Shown here piece after piece: positions 9,400 through 18,479 of a DNA stretch of 64,000 nucleotides. The position numbers and the translations under genes are program-made. The DNA is taken from contig JAADDZ010000006.1 of assembly GCA_013153635.1 (NCBI GenBank), positions 20,490-84,489 of the forward strand, read 5' to 3'. The stretch is from Aquificota bacterium. Lineage in GTDB: Bacteria; Aquificota; Aquificia; Aquificales; Hydrogenothermaceae. Every line of letters starts with the position of its first letter. Position 1 is the first letter of the stretch. The notes beneath the pieces are model-generated. The model made no database searches. It saw only the letters and a program-made list of their open reading frames with translations, and was not told the DNA's origin.

Positions 9400-10899
9400 A
9401 TGGAAATAAAAGCAACCAGTGGAAAGTTAGGAAATCTTAGGACAAAAGCTGTTGTTTCCTTTATGTTTAAAGAAGATAGAAAATTTAATGATGAAATTCA
9501 AGAATTAGACAAACTATTAAATGGAGGTATCTCTCTCTTAAAAAAAGAGCAAAGATTTTCTGCTGATGAAGGAAAATTCCTTGTAGTTCCTACATTTAGA
9601 AAACTCAAAACAGAATATATAATTATCGTTGGACTAGGAAGTAAAAAGAAAGCAGACCTTGATACTATTAGAAGAGCAGGAGCTTACATAATAAGAAAAT
9701 CTAAAGAGTTAAGGATAGATAAAATAGCGATAGATATTAAAAATCTAGAAGCTTTAAAAGAAAAAGAAGAAGAACTAGCTCAAGCTTTTAGCGAGGGAGT
9801 TATATTAGGTGGCTATCAGTTTGATAAGTACAAAAAGAATAAGGACAAATTTAAAGTTAAAGAAATAGATATAAGAGTATCTAGAAGGTTTAAATCTCCT
9901 ACAGAGAAAAAGATAAAGATAGGAAAGATTCTAGCCCAAGCCCAAAATTTTGCACGGGATATTGCTAACGAACCCGGTAATGTAATAACACCACAAAAGT
10001 TAGCTCAAATTGCAGAAGATTTAGCTAAAGAGTATGGTTTTGAAGTCAAAATCTACGACGAAAAAAAGATAGAAAAGCTAGGAATGAATGCCTTTTTAGC
10101 TGTAGCGAAAGGAAGTGAAAACCCTCCAAGGTTCATTCATCTTATATACAAAGCAAAAAAGCCAAAAAAAGAGATAGCTCTTGTTGGTAAAGGACTCACC
10201 TTTGACAGTGGAGGTCTTAACATAAAACCGGGAGATTTTATGAGATGGATGAAATCTGATAAATCTGGAGCTTGTGCTGTTTTAGGAATATTTAAAGCCT
10301 TAGGTGAACTAAAACCAGACATAGTTGTTCATGGAGTTATCGCGGCTTGTGAAAATATGCCTGATGGAAAAGCTTATAGACCAGACGATATACTAATTGC
10401 AAAAAATGGTGTCTCTATAGAAGTAGGAAACACTGATGCAGAAGGTAGATTGACTCTTGCTGATGCCCTTAGTTATGTATCAGAGCTTAAGCCAGATACG
10501 ATTATAGATATGGCTACCTTGACTGGAGCTTGTGTAGTAGCTCTTGGGGAGTATACCGCTGGAGTAATGGGAAATAATCAAAAACTTATAGATGAGATAC
10601 TAGATACTAGTGAAAAGACTGGAGAATGGATGTGGCAGTTACCTTTCAATGATAAACTTAGAGAACATATAAAAGCTCCAAATGCAGATGTACTAAACAT
10701 AGGAAAGACAAGATATGGAGGGGCTATTACCGCAGGTTTATTTTTAGAAAAATTTGTAGACCCTAAAATACCGTGGGCACATATAGATATTGCAGGACCT
10801 GCACATAACACTTCTGGTTGGTATTACCACCCTCCGGGAGCTACCGGATTTCCTGTAAGAACGATAACATCTTTTATATTAGAAAACTCCCAAGAATAA
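9400..10899 (+). CDS. pepA: Leucyl aminopeptidase (M17)
   Basis: A 499-residue cytosolic aminopeptidase that removes N-terminal residues from peptides using two metal ions. The M17 signature NTDAEGRLTLAD is present (about residues 345-356), as are the metal/catalytic segment VGKGLTFDSGGLNIKP and the dimer-interface C-terminus ending in a PPGATGFPVRT motif. The N-terminal macro-like domain precedes them. Length is normal. It has an SD (AGGAGAG) and its own terminator. Confidence 0.96.
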   Translation: MEIKATSGKLGNLRTKAVVSFMFKEDRKFNDEIQELDKLLNGGISLLKKEQRFSADEGKFLVVPTFRKLKTEYIIIVGLGSKKKADLDTIRRAGAYIIRKSKELRIDKIAIDIKNLEALKEKEEELAQAFSEGVILGGYQFDKYKKNKDKFKVKEIDIRVSRRFKSPTEKKIKIGKILAQAQNFARDIANEPGNVITPQKLAQIAEDLAKEYGFEVKIYDEKKIEKLGMNAFLAVAKGSENPPRFIHLIYKAKKPKKEIALVGKGLTFDSGGLNIKPGDFMRWMKSDKSGACAVLGIFKALGELKPDIVVHGVIAACENMPDGKAYRPDDILIAKNGVSIEVGNTDAEGRLTLADALSYVSELKPDTIIDMATLTGACVVALGEYTAGVMGNNQKLIDEILDTSEKTGEWMWQLPFNDKLREHIKAPNADVLNIGKTRYGGAITAGLFLEKFVDPKIPWAHIDIAGPAHNTSGWYYHPPGATGFPVRTITSFILENSQE

Positions 10900-10921
10900 A
10901 ACCCTACTTTTAGTAGGGTTT
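10899..10921 (+). terminator. Terminator of pepA
   Basis: A 10-bp perfect stem AAACCCTACT/AGTAGGGTTT with a TTT loop. The T-tract is interrupted, but T-rich sequence follows. The distal stem overlaps the -35 box of the tetR promoter. Confidence 0.75.
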
Positions 10922-10948
10922 GACTTAAATTTTTTTATATCGTAGTAT
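10920..10948 (+). promoter_or_regulatory. Sigma-70 promoter of the TetR-family regulator
   Basis: TTGACT (10920-10925), 17-bp spacer, TAGTAT (10943-10948). The predicted transcription start (about 10955) falls within two or three bases of the ATG at 10957, implying a leaderless mRNA. Confidence 0.7.
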
Positions 10949-10950
10949 AT

Positions 10951-10968
10951 TGATTGATGAGTCAGTCA
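10951..10968 (+). promoter_or_regulatory. Candidate TetR-family operator over the tetR start codon
   Basis: An imperfect palindrome, TGATTGAT-GA-GTCAGTCA, with 6 of 8 positions of each half-site matching. It sits on the predicted transcription start and start codon, so bound repressor would block the regulator's own transcription. TGAC-repeat half-sites are common for this family. Confidence 0.5.
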
Positions 10969-11526
10969 GTAAATACAAAAGACAGATTAATATGGTCTGC
11001 GGTAAAAGTCTTTTCTGAAAAAGGATATTTTAATGCCAAAATATCTGACATAGTGAAAGAGGCAGGTCTTGCCCAAGGTACTTTTTATCTGTACTTCTCT
11101 AGCAAAGAAGACATCTTTTTTCAAATCATAGAGCTTATTATTGAACAGATACAAGAAGTGATAGACAGATATAAACACCAAAAACACAAGGAGGATATAA
11201 AACAAGTGATACATTCCTTTTCCAAGGAGATGTTCTTCCTGTTTAATCAGTATAGGGAAGTTGCTTATATCTATTTTTTTCAGCTTTTGTGTATGCAAGA
11301 AAAGTTCAAAGAGTTATACATATCTACATATGAAAAATTTATCCAGTTTTACATAGAGCTTTTATCTGAATATAGAGATAGAGAAATCCTTGCAGGCATG
11401 ATAGTCAGTTTTGCTGAAAAATTATTCAAATTGGACATTCTAATAAAACACAAAAATGTAGAAACCGTTATATCCGAATTTAATGAAGGAGTAGAAATCC
11501 TTCTAAAAGGAGCTGTGGAAAGTTAA
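10957..11526 (+). CDS. TetR/AcrR-family transcriptional regulator
   Basis: A 189-residue repressor. The N-terminal helix-turn-helix (about residues 8-55) has the family pattern AVKVFSEKGYFNAKISDIVKEAG followed by GTFYLYFSSKEDIF; the C-terminal helical domain binds an unknown ligand. ATG 10957 is chosen over an in-frame TTG 3 bp upstream. No SD is visible. It lies 60 bp before the efflux operon and in the same orientation, so it very probably controls that operon and itself. Confidence 0.9.
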   Translation: MSQSVNTKDRLIWSAVKVFSEKGYFNAKISDIVKEAGLAQGTFYLYFSSKEDIFFQIIELIIEQIQEVIDRYKHQKHKEDIKQVIHSFSKEMFFLFNQYREVAYIYFFQLLCMQEKFKELYISTYEKFIQFYIELLSEYRDREILAGMIVSFAEKLFKLDILIKHKNVETVISEFNEGVEILLKGAVES

Positions 11527-11586
11527 TTTAATAACATTGATTTTGCCTAGTTTAAAACCGTTTTTGACTAAAAATTGAGGTAAACT

Positions 11587-12879
11587 ATGAAAGTTTTCAT
11601 TTTTTTAATGTTAAGTTTAATATCTTTTAAGATATACGCCCTTACTTTAGAAGAAGCCGTAAATTTAGCTCTTAAAAATAATCCTCAAATTCAGATTTAT
11701 GAAAAAAATACCCAAATATCAAAACTAAATCTAAAGATAGATAGACAACTCTTCTTACCCCAATTTTTCATTCAGTATAGTCATACATGGTTATCTCAAA
11801 CTCCATACCTTAATATTCCTCCAAATCCTCCTTTGCCACCTATATCTTTTAAACAGATGGAAAAAAGTTTTAACAACTTTGAATTTGGTTTTAATTACCT
11901 ATTTTATGCAGGAGGAAAAAGACACGCAAAGCTAAAGATAGATAAAATAGATATAAAAGCCTCATTTGAAAAACTTTCAGAACAAAAAAAGCAGATAGTT
12001 ACAAAGGTAAAAAAAGCCTATGTCCAAACCCTAAAAGCCAAGGCTATTATAAAGATATATGAAAAGCAGTTAGAGGCTGTTAGAGCGCACTACCAAACAG
12101 TGAAAGGATTTTATGAAGAAGGGTATGTCTCATATGTAGAACTTTTACAAGCACGAGTAAAAATATCAGAAACCAAAAAAAACCTAAAATCAGCAAAAGA
12201 GAGTTTTTCACTCTCCAAAGCTTATCTTTTAACAGTATTAGGACAATCTCCTTATGAAGATGTAAAGCTAGAAAACATAGACATAACCCCCAAAATAACT
12301 TTTAACCTACGGTTCTTACAAAAAAAAGCACTAAAGAACAGAAATATACTTAGATTCGCCCAATACCAAAAGAAAAAATTAAAACAGCTAGAAAAGATAG
12401 AAAAAGCTGATTTCTTACCTCAACTTTTCTCTCAAGGTAAACTTATATATACAGACCAGATAGACTATTTAGACCCTAAAGCAAACTTCTCTTTAACTTT
12501 AGGGATAAAATTAAGTGTACAAGGGGTACAACCTTACTACAAAATGTTAAAAACAAAACTAGAAGAGAAAAAAGCAGAACTTCAAATCAAAGATTTAAAA
12601 AATAAAATACTTCTCCAAGTTCAAAATGCTTACCAAAAATTCATCACTGCAAAAGAAAATCTTTTAGTCTCTAAAATCATGCTAAATCAAGCAGAAGAAT
12701 ATTACAAACTAGTAGTGGAGCAGTATAAAAACCAACTAGCAACCACCACAGATGTTCTAAATGCACAAGCTCAACTCACCACAGCTAGGCAAGGGAAAGA
12801 AATATCCTATTATCAGCTTTTAGAAGCTATCTTTGAGCTAGAAAATGCCACAGGAACAAAGTTAATTGGAGGAATATGA
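11587..12879 (+). CDS. TolC-family outer-membrane efflux protein
   Basis: A 430-residue outer-membrane channel component with an N-terminal signal peptide (about 18 residues, ending at YA) followed by LTLEEAVNLALKNNPQI, the usual TolC/OEP repeat start. Two OEP repeats with long alpha-helical hairpins are visible (about 130-215 and 330-420). It is the first gene of a four-gene operon; its stop overlaps the adaptor gene start by 4 bp. It should form the exit duct for the MFS pump encoded two genes downstream. Confidence 0.93.
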   Translation: MKVFIFLMLSLISFKIYALTLEEAVNLALKNNPQIQIYEKNTQISKLNLKIDRQLFLPQFFIQYSHTWLSQTPYLNIPPNPPLPPISFKQMEKSFNNFEFGFNYLFYAGGKRHAKLKIDKIDIKASFEKLSEQKKQIVTKVKKAYVQTLKAKAIIKIYEKQLEAVRAHYQTVKGFYEEGYVSYVELLQARVKISETKKNLKSAKESFSLSKAYLLTVLGQSPYEDVKLENIDITPKITFNLRFLQKKALKNRNILRFAQYQKKKLKQLEKIEKADFLPQLFSQGKLIYTDQIDYLDPKANFSLTLGIKLSVQGVQPYYKMLKTKLEEKKAELQIKDLKNKILLQVQNAYQKFITAKENLLVSKIMLNQAEEYYKLVVEQYKNQLATTTDVLNAQAQLTTARQGKEISYYQLLEAIFELENATGTKLIGGI

Positions 12880-14006
12880 TGCAAAAAAAATTAGGAGCTT
12901 TAATAATAATATTGCTTATAGTATTGTTTGCTATATTTGCTTTTAGATGGGTAAAACACAGAATAGAATACGCAGTTACAAATGCTGTATTTGTAGAATC
13001 AGATTATATATCAAATATAGGATTTCATAGAGTTTCAGGAAAAATAACCCATATGTATAAAAAAGAAGGAGATATAGTTAAAACTGGAGAACCCCTTGCA
13101 AAGCTGTACGATAAAGACTACAAGGTTGAGCTAAAATCAACCCAAGATAAAATAAAAGCTCTAACCTATAAAAAACAAGCCTTAGAAGAAAAGATAAACA
13201 GAATAAAAAAAGAACTCGACATAAATCAAGAGGTTGCTTTTCTAGGACTACAGGAGATAAATCAAAAGATAGAAGAGTTCAAATACAACATAACCCAGCT
13301 AGAGATACAGCTCGCCCAACTAAAAAAAGACAGAGATAGATTAAAAAGACTACTAGAAAAAAAGCTAATCCCCTCTAAGAGTTATGAAGAGGTACAAACC
13401 CAATACCAAGTCCTAACAGAAAAAAAACAACAACTAGAAAAAACCCTCGCCCAGTTACAAACTGTTAAGCAAAAAGCAGAGAAAAACCTATCATTAGCAA
13501 AAGTAAAAAAAGAGATACTAAAAGAACTAAAAAAAGAACTAAAAGCGGTAGATAGCCAATTAAAAGCCCTAGAAAAACAAAAAGAAGATATAGAAAACAA
13601 ACTAACATACACCCTACTGACTGCACCTTTTGATGGATACATAGGGAAAAAATTCGTTTCAGTTGGAGACTCTATAAAAGCTGGAATGCCAGTGTACTCG
13701 ATAATAAAAAAAGACAGCTTCTATATAAATGTTCTTTTAGAAGAAAATAAACTAAAAGGAATAAAAATAGGTTCAAAGGCAAAAATAAAACTAGATGCAT
13801 ATCCAGATGAAGAATTTGAAGGAGAAGTAGAAGTAATAAATTACGCAACAGCCGCAAAATATGCTCTGGTTCCTAGAGATATTTCAGCTGGAGAATTTAC
13901 AAAAGTAGTACAAAGAGTACCTGTAAAAATAAGAATAACTAAAGGGAAAAAAGAACTTCTTAGAGTTGGTCTTGGTGGAGAAGTAGAAATAAAGAGAGAA
14001 GACTAA
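12876..14006 (+). CDS. EmrA/HlyD-type membrane fusion protein
   Basis: A 376-residue periplasmic adaptor with one N-terminal TM anchor (about residues 7-25). A lipoyl-like half-motif (GKITHMYKKEGDIVKTGEPLAKL) comes next, then a very long Lys/Glu-rich coiled coil (about 85-240), the second lipoyl half (LTAPFDGYIGKKFVSVGDSIKAG) and a beta-barrel. The EmrA-like architecture fits its partner, the DHA2-type MFS protein whose start codon shares one base with this gene's stop. It bridges the inner-membrane pump and the TolC channel. Confidence 0.92.
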   Translation: MMQKKLGALIIILLIVLFAIFAFRWVKHRIEYAVTNAVFVESDYISNIGFHRVSGKITHMYKKEGDIVKTGEPLAKLYDKDYKVELKSTQDKIKALTYKKQALEEKINRIKKELDINQEVAFLGLQEINQKIEEFKYNITQLEIQLAQLKKDRDRLKRLLEKKLIPSKSYEEVQTQYQVLTEKKQQLEKTLAQLQTVKQKAEKNLSLAKVKKEILKELKKELKAVDSQLKALEKQKEDIENKLTYTLLTAPFDGYIGKKFVSVGDSIKAGMPVYSIIKKDSFYINVLLEENKLKGIKIGSKAKIKLDAYPDEEFEGEVEVINYATAAKYALVPRDISAGEFTKVVQRVPVKIRITKGKKELLRVGLGGEVEIKRED

Positions 14007-15565
14007 TGGAACAATCACAAATACCCCTTTATAAAAGGGTATCTTTTTGGGAAAGGATTTTAATAACCTATATAGTTATGACAGGAGCCTTTATGGCTAT
14101 ACTAGATACAACTATAGTCGATATTATAGTTCCAAAATTGATGGCACCTTTGAAAACAGATTTATACGGTGTTCAATGGGTTATTACCGCCTATATGATT
14201 GCCTCTGCAACAGGACTTATCCTTTCTGATTGGTTAGACAAAAAATTTGGTCTAAAGAATATATATATAGCTGGAATTGTCCTTTTTACCTTTGCCTCTT
14301 TTATGTGTGGACAATCAGAATCGCTAGAAGAGATGATTCTGTTTCGAGTTCTTCAAGGAGTAGGAGAAGCTTTTATTATGGTTACAGCTCAAACTATTTT
14401 GTTTTCTGTATATCCACCAGAACAAAAAGGACTTGCTATGGGTATATTTGGTCTTGGAGTTAGTTTTGCACCAGCTTTGGGTCCCACTCTTGGAGGTTAT
14501 ATTACCGAATACATTAATTGGAGATGGGTTTTTTATATAAACATACCATTTGGAATACTCACTACTATTTTGGCTATTTTCTATCTACCAAAATCAAAAA
14601 TCTTTGAAAAACCAAAGCTAAACTTTATCTCATTTTTCTTCTTGTCTATGTTTACAGTAACCCTCCTTATTATACTCTCGAAGGGGCAACAGCTAGGGTG
14701 GTTTTATTCAGAAACGATAATATACCTCACCATCGTTTGTGTATTTTCTTTGCTCTTTTACGCTTTATCCGAAATACTTTCTAAAGAACCTTTACTAGAC
14801 TACTCAATCTTTTTAAACAAAGACTACTTAACAGGATTTTTACTTTTCTTCTTACTTTTAGGATTTTCTCTATATCAGCTTTTTTATCTATTACCCCTTT
14901 ACTACGAGCAGTTAAAGGGTTTATCTACTCTAGATGCTGGAATACACATTCTAGCCCTTGCCATCTTTATAGCTATCTTTTCTCCGATAGCAGGCATATT
15001 AAGTGATAAAATTGGAGAAAAATATGTACTTTATATAAGTGTAGCCATATATCTGTTTAGCTCTCTTTATCTACTCCCCAAATTTAACTATTACACACCC
15101 TCCACGCAAGCGGCTATCATGACTATACCCTTAGGCATTGCCATGGGAATGTTTTTTGCTCCCACAACTACAATGGCTCTAAGGAATCTTAATGAAGAAC
15201 TTGCCACCTTAGGAACAGGTCTTATGCATTATGCTAGATTTGTAGGAGGTTCTTTTGGAACAGCCATAGCAACAAACGAACTTCTAAAAAACCAAGCTGA
15301 ACATTTTGACGGTATAGTAGGACAACAAAACATATCCTATGTAGCAATGTTTTTAGAAAAACTCAAAAGCTTTGCACAAAATTTTATTCCAGAAAACTTA
15401 GTAGAGTTAAAGATGAAAGCCCTTCTTTACTATGTACAATCACTGCACAGCTATTCTTATTCTTTCCAAGACACTTTTTTTATTGCAGGAATTTTTGGGA
15501 TAATAGGAAGTATACCAATCATCATTTATCTACTTGCAGATATAAAAAGGGGGTTAAAACTGTGA
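14006..15565 (+). CDS. DHA2-family MFS multidrug transporter (EmrB/QacA-like)
   Basis: A 519-residue, about 14-TM proton-coupled exporter. It begins with the family's FMAILDTTIVDIIVPKL segment in TM1. The loop 2-3 motif A appears as SDWLDKKFGLKN (about residue 75) and the antiporter motif C as SFAPALGPTLGG (about residue 155). Together with the adaptor and TolC gene it forms an EmrAB-TolC-type tripartite pump; the substrate is unknown. The stop overlaps the next gene by 4 bp. Confidence 0.93.
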   Translation: MEQSQIPLYKRVSFWERILITYIVMTGAFMAILDTTIVDIIVPKLMAPLKTDLYGVQWVITAYMIASATGLILSDWLDKKFGLKNIYIAGIVLFTFASFMCGQSESLEEMILFRVLQGVGEAFIMVTAQTILFSVYPPEQKGLAMGIFGLGVSFAPALGPTLGGYITEYINWRWVFYINIPFGILTTILAIFYLPKSKIFEKPKLNFISFFFLSMFTVTLLIILSKGQQLGWFYSETIIYLTIVCVFSLLFYALSEILSKEPLLDYSIFLNKDYLTGFLLFFLLLGFSLYQLFYLLPLYYEQLKGLSTLDAGIHILALAIFIAIFSPIAGILSDKIGEKYVLYISVAIYLFSSLYLLPKFNYYTPSTQAAIMTIPLGIAMGMFFAPTTTMALRNLNEELATLGTGLMHYARFVGGSFGTAIATNELLKNQAEHFDGIVGQQNISYVAMFLEKLKSFAQNFIPENLVELKMKALLYYVQSLHSYSYSFQDTFFIAGIFGIIGSIPIIIYLLADIKRGLKL

Positions 15566-16416
15566 ATAAAATCCTTTTTTTTCTTTTAATCATTACAAAT
15601 TTAGGTTATGGAGCTGTGTTTGATTTAGAATTTTCTAAAAACAACATATTTATCTCTGGAAAATTAGACATTATAGACAGAAAAACTAAACTAGACATAT
15701 CCAATCATCAAATAAAAGACAGTTTTAGCCTCCAACTGATTCATTTTGTACCTCTTTTACCGAACCTTAGATTTGACTACATTCCTTACTCTTATACTGC
15801 ATCTGGTAAAGTAGAGATAAACATGATTGATGTTCTAGAAGAAGCAGACTTTCCTATATTCTTCGGTACATCAGGATTGGTTGTAGATAGCTTTTTCTTT
15901 GGAGATTTTTTTATCTTTGATTTCTTTGGAGATAACGATACAGTAGACCTAGACATAGATATAAACATAAAAGAGTACAATTTGACACTTTTTTATCAGC
16001 CTTTCTATGATGCAAAAATTTCTCCTAAATACGGTGTATATCTAAAATACATAAAATCCGATGTAAAAAGAACAATAGAAACCCAGCTCAAAGACATAAA
16101 AGATTCTTCAACAAGCTCGCGAATAGTACCATTTTTATTCTTAGGCTTAGATATAAATGTACCCTTTCCTGCCCTAAACCTCTTATTTAGAACATCAACA
16201 GAAACCAGATTTTTAAAATACAAAGATACCATCTACTATCAGATAGAAATTATGGAAACACTATACTTTACAGATATAAAGTATCTAAATCATACATATA
16301 TATCTGTAGGTTATAGACACTGGCGTCTAAAAACAGATTACGAATCAGACGGTTATCAAGTAGAACAGCGACTAAGATGGAATATATCTTTTATACAAAT
16401 CGGTCTAAGGTTTTAA
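15562..16416 (+). CDS. Putative outer-membrane beta-barrel protein
   Basis: A 284-residue protein with a signal peptide (about residues 1-17, ending GYGA) and alternating hydrophobic/polar strands rich in aromatic residues. It ends in a terminal Phe (IGLRF), the usual outer-membrane assembly signal. The start is GTG. It resembles the TIGR04219-type barrel group, but I am not certain. As last gene of the efflux operon (4-bp overlap) it may assist export or be a porin; no established EmrAB partner of this kind is known to me. Confidence 0.7.
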   Translation: MNKILFFLLIITNLGYGAVFDLEFSKNNIFISGKLDIIDRKTKLDISNHQIKDSFSLQLIHFVPLLPNLRFDYIPYSYTASGKVEINMIDVLEEADFPIFFGTSGLVVDSFFFGDFFIFDFFGDNDTVDLDIDINIKEYNLTLFYQPFYDAKISPKYGVYLKYIKSDVKRTIETQLKDIKDSSTSSRIVPFLFLGLDINVPFPALNLLFRTSTETRFLKYKDTIYYQIEIMETLYFTDIKYLNHTYISVGYRHWRLKTDYESDGYQVEQRLRWNISFIQIGLRF

Positions 16417-16440
16417 GACGGGAAAGACCCGCCTTTAAAA
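16411..16440. terminator. Bidirectional hairpin between efflux operon and cytochrome c gene
   Basis: GACGGG/CCCGCC stem (one A-C mismatch on +, G-U pair on -) flanked by TTTTAA and TTTAAAA. It serves two convergent genes whose stops lie on either side. T-tracts are short. Confidence 0.5.
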
Positions 16441-16764
16441 CTAGTGAGACAATATATAATCGGCAAGAGCCTTAATCTGCTCATCAGAAAGACTTTTTAA
16501 AGGTCTTAAATAATTTTTCATCATTGCGGCTTTTTTAGGGTCAACTATAGCATCAGCTTGCCCCTTTAAGTACGCTACTAAATCTCCATTCTTCTGTTTG
16601 TAAACCTCTGCTATATGTTTTAGAGAAGGACCTACTGTGTTTACATTAGGTTTGTGACATGTTCCACAACCTTTTGATTTGAAGATTTTTTCCCCTTCTG
16701 ATGCCAAAACGGTGGAAACTGATACTGCTACTGTGGCTATGACCATTACTGCTAATTTTTTCAT
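16441..16764 (-). CDS. Class I cytochrome c (c551/c552-like)
   Basis: A 107-residue periplasmic monohaem cytochrome. The signal peptide runs to about A21; the mature part has the haem motif C33-G-T-C36-H37 and a probable Met ligand at M81 or M82, followed by LSDEQIKALADYILS, a typical C-terminal helix. It probably shuttles electrons to a terminal oxidase. It is monocistronic, with an SD GGAGG. Confidence 0.92.
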   Translation of the reverse strand: MKKLAVMVIATVAVSVSTVLASEGEKIFKSKGCGTCHKPNVNTVGPSLKHIAEVYKQKNGDLVAYLKGQADAIVDPKKAAMMKNYLRPLKSLSDEQIKALADYILSH

Positions 16765-16906
16765 TGCAAAACCTCCTTTAGAGTTTTATATTTTTTATGT
16801 TTATATATGTTAACTATACTTAAGATAATTTATTATCAATAAACTTGTCAAATAGAAGTACAAATTTGATTATAATTTTTAGAAAAAAGATAATAATAAA
16901 GCTGTA

Positions 16907-17332
16907 ATGAAAAGAAAAAATATAGGATTTATCTGTACAGGAAATTCAGCAAGAAGTCAAATAGCGGAAGGTTTTGCCAGATACTATACAGACAAATATA
17001 AAAGACCTATAGAAATTTATTCAGCTGGTTCTAACCCAACAGGTTATATCCATAAGTTAGCTATAGAGGTTATGAAAGAAAAAGGTATAGATATATCAAA
17101 ACAAAAATCTAAAAGTATAAAAGATATACCATACAAAAATTTAGACATTATTGTTACTCTATGTAGTGAAGCATCTGAAACCTGCCCAAACTTTTCTAAT
17201 CAAAAGGTTCTGCACTGGAATCTCCTTGACCCAGCCTCATATAGAGCCTCTAAAACAAAGCAATTAGAAATATTTAGATATGTAAGAGATATAATAGAAG
17301 AGAAAGTTAAAGATTTAATCTTTGAACTATAG
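16907..17332 (+). CDS. arsC: Arsenate reductase, thioredoxin-coupled (LMW-PTP fold)
   Basis: A 141-residue protein of the low-molecular-weight phosphatase fold. The P-loop C10-TGNSA-R16 is the CX5R motif. Two further cysteines at C86 and C93 (LCSEASETCP) match the redox relay of the thioredoxin-linked ArsC class and argue against a plain tyrosine phosphatase. A TATAAT box lies at 16871-16876. No arsenic regulator or pump is adjacent. The SD is weak, and the gene marks the left edge of the accessory region. Confidence 0.82.
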   Translation: MKRKNIGFICTGNSARSQIAEGFARYYTDKYKRPIEIYSAGSNPTGYIHKLAIEVMKEKGIDISKQKSKSIKDIPYKNLDIIVTLCSEASETCPNFSNQKVLHWNLLDPASYRASKTKQLEIFRYVRDIIEEKVKDLIFEL

Positions 17333-17364
17333 ATTCCAATTTCCTTAAATTCAATAATTGAAAT

Positions 17365-17377
17365 TTTGGTTGAGGGG
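17365..17377 (+). repeat. Att-like copy of the tRNA-fMet 3' end
   Basis: TTTGGTTGAGGGG matches 12 of 13 bases, in the same orientation, of TTTGGTTGCGGGG at 23361-23373, which covers the 3' CCA end of tRNA-fMet. The two copies bracket the accessory island, as left by integration into a tRNA 3' end. The match is short, so this is suggestive only. The rest of 17333-17471 holds no gene. Confidence 0.35.
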
Positions 17378-17421
17378 CTAGCCCGGAAACCGATTTTAAC
17401 TTCACATATTCAAAACGAGAA

Positions 17422-17440
17422 CGCTTTTTCATCAAAAGCG
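17422..17440 (-). terminator. Hairpin downstream of the HNH gene
   Basis: Perfect 7-bp stem CGCTTTT/AAAAGCG with a 5-nt loop, 32 bp past the stop of the HNH gene. It is followed on the minus strand by a T-rich stretch without a clean T-tract. Confidence 0.4.
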
Positions 17441-17471
17441 GATAATGATATATAAAACCTGAATGGGAATG

Positions 17472-18479
17472 TCAAGGGGTGTTATTTAATTCTCTGTATA
17501 TATCAAATGTTAATTTTGACAGTGGTCTTTTTAAGAAGATAAGAGAATCTTCTTCAGATGTTGGGATATAATTTGCAAAAATTAATCTATAAATTTCTTC
17601 AAACCCTTCTAAACTGTCAAAAGCTTTTTCATCGAAAACTTTTCTTATTTCTGGAAAAGCCCTTTTCTTAAGCTCAATCTCTGCTACAATATCTTTATGC
17701 AATTGATATAGCTCTTTTAAATAGAGCTTTTCAATATTACTCCCTTCAGCTTGTTCTACAATTATTTTTTCTATTGAAGATTCTATAGCATCTAAAGAAT
17801 TAGTATTACCAATTTTTCCTCCATTACATTCTATTGAGAAGCTAACCCTTATATCCTCGTAGGGACTAAGAAATTCTTCACCTAAAACATCTATAGTTCC
17901 TTTCCTTTGATTACAGGACTTACAGGAAGGAAGAAGATTAGCTAAACTTATAGAAAAAATCCAATATTTACTTTTGTGAAAATGATGTTCGAAATCAAAA
18001 GTTCTTTCAGTATCATTAAATACATCTATATATTGCCTATTGCAGTAAGGACAAACTTTAATTTTCTTATAGAAAACATTCAAAATATTTCCTATGAAAT
18101 AGGAATATTCTCTTTTGTTATAGAGTTTATTATAGTTGAAAATCTCTCTACAAATTTTTTTAATTTCCTCATTTATAGATATTTCATTAAATCTCCTAGC
18201 TAGTTCTTTTATTTCGTTAAAATTTCCTACCAAAATGGTTTCTATATTCTTGTCTACAAATTTAAAAAATTCTTTGACAGTTTCGTTGGAATGATTTTCT
18301 TTTATCCATGTGATCACATCATTTAAGCTTTTATCACCTGACTTATCAAACTTTACTTCAGAATTACGAATCTTAAACCTATATTTTTCTCCATTCCATT
18401 CCTTACCATATAAAACAAATTCCTTATATTTAGATAAGAACTTTGTGTCAAAAATATTTTCAAATCTTATAGGTATCAT
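17472..18479 (-). CDS. HNH endonuclease, Septu PtuB-like
   Basis: A 335-residue protein with a zinc-finger HNH nuclease core in the middle: C143-PY-C146, then D162-F-E-H165-H166-F-H168-KS, N181, and C186-KS-C189. Flanking regions are helical and unrecognised. The start overlaps the stop of the upstream ATPase gene (4 bp), so the two are one unit. An ATPase followed by an HNH protein is the layout of Septu (PtuA-PtuB) anti-phage systems. The family label is inferred from architecture and gene order. This protein is longer than many PtuB proteins, so a related ATPase-HNH type is possible. Confidence 0.75.
   Translation of the reverse strand: MIPIRFENIFDTKFLSKYKEFVLYGKEWNGEKYRFKIRNSEVKFDKSGDKSLNDVITWIKENHSNETVKEFFKFVDKNIETILVGNFNEIKELARRFNEISINEEIKKICREIFNYNKLYNKREYSYFIGNILNVFYKKIKVCPYCNRQYIDVFNDTERTFDFEHHFHKSKYWIFSISLANLLPSCKSCNQRKGTIDVLGEEFLSPYEDIRVSFSIECNGGKIGNTNSLDAIESSIEKIIVEQAEGSNIEKLYLKELYQLHKDIVAEIELKKRAFPEIRKVFDEKAFDSLEGFEEIYRLIFANYIPTSEEDSLIFLKRPLSKLTFDIYRELNNTP

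Noticed and set aside
17333..17471. Structured RNA or riboswitch around the GGGCTAGCCC palindrome
   Set aside because: No match to a riboswitch core that I recognise, and no plausible controlled gene downstream on either strand.
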